From the NCBI GenBank assembly GCA_022578965.1, contig MU400688.1:1-64000 (forward strand): DNA of 64,000 bases, in the 5' to 3' direction. The stretch comes from Xylaria sp. FL1777. Lineage: Eukaryota; Ascomycota; Sordariomycetes; Xylariales; Xylariaceae. The stretch's first letter is position 1. Every line of letters begins with the position of its first letter. Below the pieces are notes generated by a model that was not told the origin of the DNA, did no database searches, and saw only the letters and a program-made list of their open reading frames with translations. Position numbers and translations under genes: made by a program. Positions 23,401-35,818 of this stretch are shown here, one piece after another.

Positions 23401-26392
23401 ATCTGTGGTGTAAAAATACTTTCGGACCCGAGGCCCGACGGTATGACCCTGGTCCTCAGAATGCCGGGTTACTCGGCTTGGCTTATTATACTCCAGGTAA
23501 AGGAGATATACCTACCGGTATGCGTACGCATATACAGCTTCGGCACAGGTCACAGCATAACCTAGGATAAGGGGTCTAAGGATAGGCACAGTAACAGGGC
23601 TGCACAGGGCTTAGTCTTCTCTTCAGGCGCAGTGAAGTACATACGCATAAGTGCTGTAGTTTAGTGTACGTCTAAGCGCACACTGTATATCAGGGGAATA
23701 GCATGGGCTTTAACAACTGAGAGATTTGTGTCATGATTGGTTGGTAAATGAAATACTACGGTGTTGCTTTCTGGTCACAGCATCTCCGCATTCGTGTTGC
23801 AGGTTTCTCAGGCGAGTTTCTCAATGGTGGAGACTCTGGGTGAATATGTCATCGAGAATAGTGTAAAGTAACTAGCCTGTTAGGTATCTAATTAGAGCTA
23901 TAGATTCGCGATGAAAAAGACACGGGCCATCTAAAATACTCTACAAATAACATGTTGTTGGTACGGCGGTCTAGGCTAGGGTGTTTAGCTTAAGCTTATT
24001 TTACTTAGTCGTCTTCATTACATGTAGATTCCCAAGCCATTCTGGCTACTGGCTTATGCTTATCATGTAATGTGGCCTTGTCTATCTGATGAAGTTCAAA
24101 TAGAGTTGAGAATCCCCATGGTTAACGCGAATTGCGTAAATTTGTGACTGGTGGATGAGGCGAGGCCGGCAGTTGCTGAACCTTAGAAACCGAACCAAGG
24201 GAGTCGCAAACTCTATTCTCATACCGGAGATCTACAGTACCTGGTTGAGATAGTGGGCATCGACCTGCCAGATCTGCAAGCCTGGGGAGTCTCAGCGAGC
24301 CGCTATGAACGCACCTCTGTCTATTTCCACAGCTGCCACTCCTTGTATCCAGTGGGCGCGCTGGCAATGTGTGTTACCCAAGATTGAAGACGGGCTATGT
24401 TGCTTCAATGACACCCGCCTGGGGGCTGGAGGCAGCAGGTGAGGTACGTAGTCTCACTTGTGTCTGCACGATTCCTAGAAAACTAGGTACTGTGTTATGT
24501 AGCTGCTTGCCAGGACCCTGCAGTACAGACTGCCCTGAGGATCTTCATGTGTCTTCGGTGAATGTCTCTGGTTTTACGCTGAAGACTCAACTCGTCATGT
24601 GATAGCTTCAACACCCGTAGTGTAGTGTAGCGTACTGCGTACAGTACTACGCATGCGCTTCACCAAGTGTTGGGCGCTGATATTTCCCCACGGATGCATG
24701 GTAATGAGGGTCCCATCATCGAATGGGAATGTATCCGGCCCAATGTTGCTATGTCGGGGGCCGCCCTGCGCTGACTTGGCGAGCTAGGTGTATAATACGC
24801 ATCGAGTCGGCTTGCACCCCTTTCTAAGCGGCCCTCTCAAAAATGGGGTTCCCTGCAGATCCGGTCAAAACATGGCCCACTCTTTTCTTGAAGGGCTCTG
24901 TCGCGCTGGCGTGATTTTCTGAGTACTATCTACTGAATATGCTCTCTACTGCGTATACTAGGTGTGTTACCGAAGACGGTGAAAGAAGGGGAGAGGGATG
25001 TTTTTGCGTAGGCTGGTAACGAGGTATATGTCCTGGAGACCAATCTGGACCTGTTGGTGTAATTGCATGCCATCCAAGCAACTAGGCAGGTCGATACGAA
25101 CTCTGAGCGTTTGAAAACATGGCTCTGGGCCCTCTCGGGATTATGTACGGCATGTGGGATATTGCTAGTTTGCGCACGCACTGGGTGTTTCTAGCCCGAA
25201 AGCGTCGAATTAAGATCTGCTAATTCTCATGACTTCTCGGACCGCATGGCATACTCGTACGATTCTCTACTGCTAGGAAGATCTAAGACACATCTAGAAC
25301 AAACATAGCGAACAAGGCAGTCTCTGAGCCCGGTGGGCTCGTCAGTTCTGCGTCTGGGCGTAAGACGAATCGCGTGCCGATATCGCGACACCGAGAGCTT
25401 GGGCAGAGTGCTAGAAACACGAGGCGCTTGCGAGGTAGAAGTACATAGTAAATGTGACAGAGCCTAAATACAACGCCTCGAGCAGATGATAAGCAGAATC
25501 AAGTTTTGACAGCTTACTTGTTGCGAATGACTGCAGTTCGTACCGGCTTCCACTTTGCTATGTACCAACAAATCCATCAACTAGACGTATTGTAGCTCCG
25601 AATACTGGCTAGTATCAAAGCCTTATTTACATAATACATAAATTATACATAGTAGTTCGTTGGCCACACCATCAACAATCGAGAGCGAAGTCGTAGGGAC
25701 GCTCTCCCGCTCCACAAGTTCCGTTGACAGCTTCCATCTGGCTCGTACCTAGCGCCACACAAACTAGTGGGAGCCTAGGTAGCTGAGGAACCCATGCGTG
25801 TGCAAGGAATAGTTTGTAAGTATCTTAACTAGGTACTCTCGGTATTCAAAGTGAGTGTGGGATCAAAACTTGAGCTGGGTTCAAAGCCAGCCACATACAG
25901 TACTAATAGTGGAATATACCTAGTTAGGTCACTACTAATATCAAAAGGCTATACTTTGGCAAGCCTCTTATCCAAGCATCAACTTTCCACCAGTACACGT
26001 ACTTTCAAGTTTCAACAGTATTATTATTTGGTCTTTATAGCATGTTATGATAATGAATAGGAGTGCATGGGTAATAGTGCGCGAAACAGAACGACCGCCG
26101 TGGGGTATCTTTCTTCCAGAACAATGCATTCCAACCTCCGGTTAAGCGGACAATAACTATTAGAATGTAGATCTCCTTTACCTTTTGTATACTTCAATCT
26201 TCGTATATTAATCCCAATTCCATTAAATGATCAAGCAGTCGTCTCTCGAGCCGTGCCAAAAATTTTGAGAGGGGCGGTTTTCTGGCCTGTCCCACGATTG
26301 ACCGCTCATTGCCAGCCGGATACTTGCGCTTTTGTGCTTGGGATTGGCCATCACATTAATCCGCCTGCAGATATTAGCTCAGGACTTTAGCC
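14441..26392. other. 12 kb gene desert, probably decayed repeats
   Basis: No intact gene was found in almost 12 kb on either strand. Open frames are all under about 120 codons, without recognised domains. By eye the sequence is rich in TpA-containing words and stop codons, as expected of repeats eroded by repeat-induced point mutation (RIP), but I could not compute RIP indices. Coding-like scraps occur at about 15,110-15,950 (listed separately). A GC-richer piece around 18,450-19,030 holds overlapping short frames on both strands, with no recognised product. No tRNA, rRNA or intact transposase was recognised. Confidence 0.6.
15110..15950 (+). pseudogene. decayed coding-like fragments, family unknown
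   Basis: Two stretches read like protein on the plus strand. One (about 15,199-15,314) encodes a peptide containing VEVYHNDSLLGSSKDF and is bounded by TTCAG on the left and GTATGA on the right. The other (about 15,494-15,644) contains LGDEERQFNFDLGDEIYVDYY and is bounded by TTTCAG and GTAAGT. A third piece near 15,770-15,950 (NKYWEEISLDLNLPG) is interrupted by stops. The borders suggest old exons, but no intact frame links them and I recognise no family. This could be a dead gene, a transposon remnant or chance. Confidence 0.22.
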
Positions 26393-28123
26393 TTACTCGG
26401 ATTTTGTGGTAACTCCATTGAAGACGTCGCCATATCCGCCTTTTAAACTGTCAGGCGGCATATTCCCCGTTAGGGGCGTATTCATCCCGTGCTCATGCAG
26501 GGTGCTGTGATCGAACGCATTGGACAAGCCGTGGTGATACGTGGGTGTGTTGTACGAAAGCTGGCGATGTTGCGGCGGCGCAGAGGCTTGCGATGCTGTT
26601 GCATATATATTTACCCCCATTGGAGACGTTGCACTAGCTGGATGAGCGTGTGGTCGTGGCGACGAGTCTGCCAAGCGAGGGGTGCTCATTGCGCTCTGTG
26701 TGTGACCTCCAACGGGCGCAAGATTCAACGGTTGCGCGCTGCTATTCTGACCTAGACTCGTCCCGTATAAATAGGCCATGGAGGAGTTCTGTGATCCAGT
26801 GCTACCGAAGGGGGATTGGTGTACGGATGAGGGAGTCACCGGTGATTGGCGCTCCCCCACCGGTGAATGGAACATATTTGAGCCAGTGTGGAGTGAGGAG
26901 AAATGGGTATCGAGCCTTGTGGTTGGCGGTGGCATCTGAGGAGCACCCATGGATGCAGAGGTGGGCGGTCCAGTGCCGATCGAGCCCATGGAACCATGGT
27001 TCGCAAAGGACGAGCTGGTAGCTGGTTGATATGAACCCCAAGAACGCGTCTCGAGCCCGTTCTCCGATGTCTGCAACGCTCCAGACCCGGCTCTATGTCG
27101 TTTATTTGCCGGCTCGTTCGCAAACATCTCTCCTTCATAATACTGATCAGTAGAATCTAATGACGACCTATGCTGTGTTGAAGGTCTCCGGCTCTGTGCG
27201 GGTGATTCTATGGCCATTCTCTTCCGGTCGAACTTCTCGATGGCCTTGTCGTTTGTCCGTTTTCGATTGAGGCTTAACCGGGAATCCTTTCTCACCCGAA
27301 GCCGGACGCCCTGATCACTAAAGGACCGGGTTAGGAACGTAGACTCGTTTTTCTGTTGTTTTGGGAAATTCTTCTGCGAGTAGACCCGAAAAGGATTACT
27401 GGTTACCGAGGTCACAGTGACCAGCGAATCAGGGTCCGAGCTGACGCCAAACTCCATCTGCAGCAGATCGAATCGGAGGCAATAATTCCCTTCATGCCGA
27501 ATTGTCAGGTCGCCGAACACGAAAAAGGCGCCTTCTTGATCGCCGGGATCTTTTAGTCTGTGTAACGACGATACCATTGTACCCGACATCAAGTTTGCTG
27601 GTGGCATTGCATCAGGGCCATGATCTTGGCCCGGGCCATACTCCAGATATGCGACAACAATAAGGTATGGGCCTAGCATCAAATTAGAGTCGAGTAGATT
27701 TCCCAAGATAATGCATCATCTTACTTTGTTTGTATACACCGTCAGGATCCTGATCTGTCGCCACTTCCAACTTCAAAATGGGAGGAGGATCTACCGGTCT
27801 TCGATCTTTTGTTATTTGCACGATCAGACAATAGTTCTCGGCTAGTATATCGTTGGTGACGCTTACCTTTGTCCTTCCCATTTGCGGCCTTTGCATGTAA
27901 TGGTTGCTGCATGAATGAAAGCGTATATTTTTCCAATCTAATTCCTCGTCAGATAAACGTCATGCCATCTTGGAGCTGGTGGAGACCGGGATATGACGTA
28001 CTGTTTGCTGCTTGATTCTTGTGGATGTGCCTGCGCTTGAGAGGTGGGTAAACTCGGCATTCCCGAGTTCATCATTGGCACATAATGTGGAAGATGCGCC
28101 CACGGAGACTGCTGGTACGCCAT
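26393..28123 (-). CDS. vosA: velvet-domain developmental regulator, probably VosA
   Basis: Four exons: 28123-28002, 27937-27867, 27805-27725 and 27672-26393, giving 517 residues. The introns are 64, 61 and 52 bases (donors GTACGT, GTAAGC, GTAAGA; acceptors TAG, AAG, TAG), and every junction preserves the frame. The velvet domain spans about residues 42-222: YTLSFMQQPLHAKA, the signature DRRPVDPPPI rebuilt across the second junction, SPYLIVVAYLEYG rebuilt across the third, SGTMVSSLHRLKD, FFVFGDL and SFSDQGVRLRVRK. A basic cluster follows (RKRTNDKA near 228). The remaining ~290 residues are low-complexity Ser/Pro/Gln/His-rich. A short N-terminus, N-terminal velvet domain and long disordered tail fit VosA better than VelB (split domain) or VelC (long N-terminus), but the subfamily is not proven. 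VosA is a nuclear DNA-binding regulator of spore maturation and trehalose content. The gene stands alone between two deserts. Confidence 0.85.
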
Positions 28124-31100
28124 TTTGTAGACTACCCCTGAGTAGATACCGCAGGAAAGTATGAAACTGAAAAAGCGAGATATATATATAACGTCGGGAC
28201 AATCTGTCCAGGAAAATAGAGGTTTAGATGACGCAAACGTGTCCCCCTCGCCGCCTAAATTTCCTCTATAGTGTAGGGGAGATTTGTCGCTTATAACGAA
28301 AATTTTCGAATAGAAGCGCGAGTAGACTTGGCCAAAGAGGAACGAGAACTCTTTTCTATCAAAATGTCGATGATCCACCGTTTGAGATGAGCCAGACCGC
28401 TCTCCTGTTTCTGATCCGTCGCTCTGTGATTCTATGAGGCAATCCCATCGAAGACTAGAGGTGCCGAAGGCCAAGCGAGAACCAAAGCTAAGTCAAGAGG
28501 AGGTGTCCTAAAAGACACAGGTCCGACTGCTGGCTACAAGAGATGGATGATCAGAGTCCTCACTGATGGGGGAGAAACTTGGTTGAGGTTTGGATGAATT
28601 CGTAGCACTGAGACAAACCCCCGCAAGGCGTAGGCGTAGGCTAGCCTCGCGCGACCCTTTATCTTCCCTCCTGTGTAGCTAAAATTCGGTATTATATATT
28701 GTGTCAGATCGCACGTTGGTTGTCCTCTGCCCTTGAACGGTTTTATTTTGTGGTTGATAGATGAGCTTTGATAATTGTTGCGACCACCGGTGTAGGTCGG
28801 GAACTAGGTAGCGTCCGTTCTACGATCGTATCCCAAACTCGAAGTCAACTATAAGCGTATCAAACCCATTGGCTGAATGTCAGTAAATTCTTGCTCTTTC
28901 AGCCCGAATCAGAGAGTATATTGGTCTCTGGAAGACTTTGCGGCCTATTCGGGATCGACACCCCAATCCTCAAAAAAACCGAGCAATGATGCTGAACTGA
29001 CGCTCGATTTTCGTCGCTTGTTGAATTCCGTTTCACGATCGTACAGGCATCCGTTTCCGAGTCGCTTCTTGCTCCCTTGGGATAAACCCTCGTTCCCCCC
29101 TCTAGGCTTGACTTGTATGGGCGCAGTTTAGACTGGTTTTGTGGTAGTCAGAGGGGAAAGGCTGGGCGATTTGGCAAGTGTTGTCTCAGGATAGTCACAA
29201 ATCGATGGTTTCGATTCCAAGGCTACAAACGCGGAGTGCCGCAAAATATCGGACAAAGTCCCCGAGGACGAGTGCTTAGAGTAGTGCTTGGCTGGAGGCA
29301 GAACCAGGGCGTTGGGATTCTGGTGCTACTACACGCGAGCCCTGTTCCGGTCAGATACTGTATTTGTTGCTACGGCTCTTGCGGCCCCCCTTGGCGGCGG
29401 TCTATCTCCGCAAGCAAGTAAGCTGAACCGATCGCAATTGTCTTCGTAACGATATATCGCTGCGTTGATGTAAATACGTCGAAGTGGACAACGCCGTAGC
29501 ACGAGATAGATACAAGAGCTGGCTTTCCAAGCGGGTGGAGAAGTTATGTCAGTCTCCTACGCTGTCATGGGTGTCTAGGTCGGTACTTGTAGTGGGTGAT
29601 GAATGTCCTAGTCTGGGGAGGCATGACAGAAGCATACATAGTACGGAAACTGTTAATGGTCTGACCACAGCTATAGCTTCAAAGAATAAGTTCCAACACA
29701 AATCCCAAGGTGATAAGAACGCGAATTAACCAGGTCTAGGCGAACATACTCACGGGGCATGTCACTCGACCGTCAAGGGTCAGTTCTGGGAGTCCAGTGT
29801 ACACTGGTTGGCAAGGTAGAGTACCCTAGTCCCCATCTATGTCGGTACAGATCTTGTACCTGCAATACTCTACTCGTGGACAGGTCGATAGTCACTACTT
29901 GGCGTCGATCACTCATGTCATGGTATGGTGGGATGCGTGGTAGACATACATTAATGGACAGGGATTAGACGGCACGAGTACCTGACAACGCCGTACCTCT
30001 AGGCCGGCCGCTTATGGACGTCTGGACTGTCAAGAAGAAGAGACAGGGGTGTGATTTTATCATCCAGAGTACAGCAGGACCTTTTACGAGGTGTAGGTAC
30101 ATGGGATTTGGCTCTGTTTGTCTGTGCGGCGGAAGTCGAGCAGTTCATGCTCTCCGCGTCATACTCTTCTTACAAGTCCTCAAAAGGAACGCAATCATCG
30201 ACATTGTCACGCGTAAGAACACTAACATCCGAACCCTTGCTCCGGAACGGCAGTGCTAACACGGGAAGACCCATCCCAGCCAGACACGGACATGAATTGG
30301 GATGCGACTGATGGAGCCGTCATTAGCGCTGAAAGGAGTTGTGTAAACTATAACTTGAACATGCAGGCAAACGACATACGCATATTGAGTAGGTACACTG
30401 GAGGTATCACGACAATAGCGACAATAGCAGTACTGTGTACAAATGAACCTGGGGCAGGGCCAGGTAGCAGATAGGAAATGCCTATCACACTATTACACGT
30501 GAGAAATATTCGAGCATATGCAGGCTAGGGCAGCTTGCGTTCGTCGAGCAGAATAATGGGGCATGATGGAGCCAAACTGCAACATCAACAGCAAAAATTT
30601 CAGGCCGCTCTGGGGTTAATTATGGCATGGAGAGGCTGGGCGCCACCTACTGTAGTCTAGCGACTGATTTACGACGCTGTAGAGGTACACTAATATAACT
30701 TATTAGTGACTACCGTATAAATGTGGAATTCGTCGGTTGACAAGATAAATAAAGCCTGTCAAAATAGCATGATTTGCACAGTTCGTCACAGTAAAATAGC
30801 CCACTGTCCATGATCAACACCGCCGACATTTCATGGTAGGGGTTGGAATTTGGACTTCGGGCGACGAATGAGAGGTGTATCTCAATGCAGGGGCCTGTCA
30901 ATCGATGGGGCCGAAGCCGCCGCCCACTCATGTGAGCTCGTGATTCTTCCTGCGAAGACAAATCCTAGGAGCTCTGGCACCTAGATCGGAACAAGTCTTG
31001 AAAGTTCTCTATGCACTATTCCTGCAGCTATCGGGGAGAAAGGCCACGCCCAAGACAGGGCGGAGGCGATAGCTTCGCAATGGTCCATGTCTCAGAGGAC

Positions 31101-33294
31101 AACAAGCTAATGAGTGGGTTGTCAACTCGAACTCGGCGGCTGGGGACGATCGGGGGACCGGGAACCTTGCACCGCTGTCATTTCACTTTGACAGGTGTGT
31201 CGTTCCTGGTCTCGGCGAAGGGCTCTCTCCTGGGGTATTCTCTAACTTTATGGGATCATGTATCTCCGAAGGGTTGTAACGCTTCAGGTCCACCGGGCTG
31301 TTAGCCCACAGAACAACCCTGATGTGGCTCAAGAGAGAGAGAGGGAGGCGGCTGGCGAGTTGAGACTGGTACGCCGCGACCACGAGATGGGTACAGATAT
31401 GCGAATCTCATCCTGCCTACTAGTGACATCTAGACTAGTCGTCACCACGATCTGTGACATTGCAGAGCAAGCCGTTTGGCATAGCTAGTGTACGGCAAGC
31501 GGCAAACGTCCGGGGCAGGTTGACTAGATGCGGCTAGTCGCTTTCTCATGATCGAAAAGGTGAACGACTTACTTACTTACAGTGCCATAGCTAGCTTTAT
31601 CAACCTGCCAAATAAGGACATCCATCCACTATGAAGCAGAGCCGCAGACTACCAAAAGAACCAATTCTGTAAACACAAGTAGCGTCGTTCGTCCAAGACA
31701 GGTAATGGCAACAGGCCTGTGCCGTCAATATGACCGCATACAGCATGTTCGCTGCTACAGTGGTATGTTGGAGGAGAACAACACAGACTCTGAAGTGTAG
31801 CCAATTCCCCATGCATACGCTAGCATATGCTACACAAGGACACATGACATGACAGCGCCAGGGGTTCTCGGAACGTCCCTGCCAGTGGGGTGTATTCCGA
31901 AATCATGTACACAGTCATGTCGTGGTGTACACGATGTACACTACGTATCTGTGCACCACACAGCTGCAAAAGGGTGTGCTCCGGCATAGCCACAGTGGAA
32001 TTGCATATGGCCCAAGCAAGGATTACCGGCAGCGATGACGGATACTCAGGCGAAACTCCCTGGGACTCACTAAGAACCATTACCAGAGCCTGTCATGCCA
32101 GGCGGAGACGGTGGAGAGAATGATAGCTTCCAGGAGAACGGGATACACTGTTGATGGAGGCAGGGACAATAAGAACGAGTATACTACACACCAAGTACAC
32201 TAGGAGCCTTAAGGCATGATGGGACGAAAAGCTTCCGTAGTGTAAGTGTAAGATCTGCCGCATATACCCGCAGTAATGTAGAGCACGTGAACTAACCCCA
32301 AGACAGGTAGCGTCTTTCCTCTCGAGATACTTAAAGGTACCCAGGAGAGATGCAGTATACACATGCTCTATATTGTTGCCGACATATTCTTACTGCGTAC
32401 TGTGTTCTCTCCGACTTGGAATCCGGTCACAGTGCAGTTACTTACAAATTCATAAACCACATGTGCCCTCGTACTTTATTCAGGTAAAAAGTAGCTTAAA
32501 TGCCTCTTTACAGGAGCTCATACGTAGGTATTAACCTATTGGCCCGAGCCGATTCGGCATATCGTTCTCTTTCATCCGTTCTGATCACCGTTTTATTAAC
32601 AAACCCGCCTGCCTTCAATGCATTGATCTGCCTACTTTCAAGTTGGGGGTTTTCGCAGATACTCTAGAGTTTATCATCATACGGAGAAAAAAAGAAGATA
32701 GATAAAAAAAAACATATCGGGTAGGTATCATTTGTAAGGCAGCAACGAATACTACATAATCTGTTTAAGATTCTCGTCTTCGTGCTCGTTCAGGACCGTT
32801 CCCAGGTTCATGAATTCAGACGGGATCGACGTCTACTCTAACCTATCATTTCTTATTACTACCCATGATGCATAAAGATGTGCCTGGAGACCCCTTTCGG
32901 ACCGACGGTTCAGATGTTTCGACAGACTTCCTGGTAAGGCAATCTGATATTGATTGATGGTTGTTGATAACCTGTCTGCCCAGCATCTCGGTCAAGCGGT
33001 CTCGATCCTCAGCCATGCATGCATCACTCAGCATGCGTTCGCTTCCAACACAAGCACCCGGGTGTTACCCCTCGGTGGGTGGATCGGTTCCAGTCAAGTA
33101 CAGCACCATAACGATCCCTATTCCGTGGAGCCGTTCAACCGTTGACCAGGTCTTTCGATGATCAATATCTTATGAGGTGTTCTAGTCGACCCTGGGTATT
33201 GACCTGGGTGTTCTTGACCTCATTTGTCCAGTTCATCCCATCATTCTTAATCTCACCACTATCGGAATCTGACTGCCCTCTCTCACAACCGGTG

Positions 33295-33327
33295 TTGTCG
33301 GCAGCATACCGGCTATGCTGCCGACAA
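33295..33327. repeat. perfect 14-bp inverted repeat (hairpin)
   Basis: Arm TTGTCGGCAGCATA at 33295-33308 is matched exactly in reverse complement by TATGCTGCCGACAA at 33314-33327, with a 5-base loop CCGGC. The arms are GC-richer than the surroundings and the pairing stops abruptly on both sides. It could be a mobile-element end, a hairpin-forming RNA element or a relic; no gene touches it. Confidence 0.9.
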
Positions 33328-34823
33328 AGATCTCAATGCGTTAGTGTGACCGTTACCTATATTCTTAGGTGATATACCTACCTAGGCAGGCTAGGAGCCA
33401 ATTCCCGAGCCGCTAAAGTCAGTGTACAGTTCCCAAGAAAGGGCTTGTCGTGAACAAGTCAGGTTCACCATTTTCAACCATAAGTGCCAACTATATTATC
33501 TATCCTATAGTTATAGCAGTGCCCGTTACTAGATAGTTACCCCTCATTAGATTGAATCTCTAAGACTGAAACTACATTTCCCCAACCGTCTTGGCAGTAG
33601 AGGACCAGCATTCCTCTGAAATGCGTAGGAGTTGTGAACTAGCATGCATCGTCCAAAAGAAAGCTTATTTGCACCAAAAAAAACCGGTATGCTTTGGTCT
33701 ACGTGTTCTCCTCATACGAGAACATGGAACACTCGTCAGACGCCGCTCTTAAACCCGTCTCGCCTACAATACCTGTGTCAGTTTAAATTGTCCCCATGTA
33801 ACCCGCCCGCATCAGATTCGGCAGAAGCTGAGCAAAAATCTCCGAAGGTTGTTTTCGGCGAGTGGATTTATGCAAACGCACAGGCCTCATTTTGTCTCGA
33901 TAAGTATATTCTTAGGTTACCAGTTGTTACCTACACTAGCGCTGACAATTACATGCGCAGAAGATAAGACCTCGAAACTCTTAGGAGGGTGTCTTGGAAG
34001 GACACGAAACTCGTGATGATATGGGAAGCTCGTCCCAAAAGTGCGGAAGCCTATACTCCTACATACATACACTCAAACTTGAGCATTGTGTATGTACATG
34101 GGTGTACTACACTACAGAGTAAACGTGCGATCAGACCCAATATCCATCTCGCTTATGGGATCTCATTTCAGGCCAATCGGCGCGCTGCAGCTACTGTGAC
34201 GAGAGCGTTGCTTCTTGCCTGGGATCCCCGTCTCCTTAACCCGGCTCATGCAAGATACTATCTAACAGTAACAATTTCCCGTCAACTAGTGCGCACAAGG
34301 TGACCCCTACCCCGGACCAGTGCTCTCCAGCAACTCCCGAAGACGCCCAATATTGTGATCAAAGGAGTAACAGCAAAAAGCGGTGTATCTTACTGCGTAC
34401 ACTTGATGACGCGAGTACCTACTGTACTCAGTAGTAGGTCTTTAAATTTCGATATTTATACTAGTCTTTACAATAAATCAATACAACTCAACGCCCTCCC
34501 CGCCTAGAATGGGGAGTTATTTCAGAGAAGCGCCATTTTCCCCTGTCAATGCCACCTGAGAACTTGGTCCGGCTTCTCCCCTCATATCATACCGCGTCAG
34601 CCTGAGCGGCTTGCGTAGTTTTAGCCTTTTGGGAAATTTGTAACAAATGACAATCATCAGGGACCCTGCACCGAGGTAGGTGGTAATAGACGCTATCTAG
34701 TTATTGTGCAAAGGCTCTAAAAGTACTTCCGTGGACTAATTTCCAGTGACTTACATGCGTATCTTGTGGTGAAGTGTACCTTGTGACGAGAATGTCTAGC
34801 GAGACATGGTATAGACCACCACC

Positions 34824-34841
34824 GCTTTACACGTGTAAAGC
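34824..34841. repeat. 18-bp perfect palindrome with CACGTG core
   Basis: GCTTTACACGTGTAAAGC reads identically on both strands, centred on the E-box-like CACGTG. It lies in the desert, several kb from any recognised gene, so a binding-site role is unsupported by context. Confidence 0.85.
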
Positions 34842-35390
34842 TCGTCATTGATGCAACGCTTCATTTTCAGATTCCTTATCTCTGGCATACTTGATACTCG
34901 GGCAAATTTCATTCACACCCCCCTGTACTCCTAATTCTCGCAATTTTAGCCCTTCGGAAGCTACTTGGAGATTTAGACTTTCGCTGGTAGAACCAATTAC
35001 TATCAAAGCATTCCAAATAGGTACCGGTAGTTGAGGAATAAAGGTATACGTAGTAGTGTACCGGTATTGTAGAGTGATGCTTACGGTTAGCTTTGTCAGA
35101 TATGTATGAGCTGAACAACTTCATAATATCTATCGATGGCACAATACATAAGAACTACCGTTGTCTTCTTGTCTTGATAATAAAGCAAAAAGGAGCGCTG
35201 CGTGTTATTGTGTTAGAAGTTATGGGTTGACGAACTTAGAATATCCATTCCTAGATTGACCTTCCATGGGTACTAACTATTCGTCATGTATTAGGTATGC
35301 TGTACTGGTATAGTACTGGCTCTATAGCTACGACAGCTGGTATACCACCCAAAGCTTTTAAGAAATAAGCTTCAACATTCGATCTCGATT

Positions 35391-35818
35391 ATGACCCAGA
35401 CCCAACCTCCTGTCTCCCTCGGTACAATGTATAGTGCCTCGCTATTTCATGGGGTACATTGATATTTTGAACATGTGGATTATGATTATTGACTCTAAAC
35501 TTTTGTTCCTTTCCAGATAACGACGTTGCGTTCATGGTCTTGCCCTAAAACCTTGTATGCCCTCCTATACAACACACACATTGACAAAGATTTGGCCAAG
35601 GAATGAAAGAATATATGGATTTTGCAGGTAATGGTATGTTGCGTGTGGGTTATTCTGTTCTCAGTTGTATTTTCCTTATCTATTTAACTAGTTACTAAGG
35701 ATACAGTCAACTATCAGGAATACTACTTTGCTGGGGTAGCTCAGCGGGCAACAAACCTGTCCAAACCTGTTTATGTAGGCACCGTTGTCGATTTGGAATT
35801 TAAGAGCAGCACGAGGTG
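35391..35818 (+). pseudogene. decayed coding-like fragments, family unknown
   Basis: An ATG at 35391 opens a short frame (MTQTQPPVSLGTMYSASLFHG) that ends at a GTACAT donor-like site. A later piece (about 35,702-35,816), read from GATACAGTC after an AAG, encodes QEYYFAGVAQRATNLSKPVY and ends at a GTGAG donor-like site. The intervening segment carries stop codons in the frames tried. This looks like a gene with eroded exons, but there is no recognised family and chance cannot be excluded. Confidence 0.18.

Noticed and set aside
29205..29222. B-box-like GGTTTCGATTCC
   Set aside because: One extra T, and no matching A box or cloverleaf could be folded around it.
33644..33967. 107-codon plus-strand frame in the second desert
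   Set aside because: No recognised motif, no splice partners and no sign of conservation that can be judged from sequence alone.
35734..35800. tRNA-like A box (GGGTAGCTCAGCGGG)
   Set aside because: No acceptor-stem pairing and no proper GGTTCGANTCC B box at the right distance; it also lies inside a coding-like piece.
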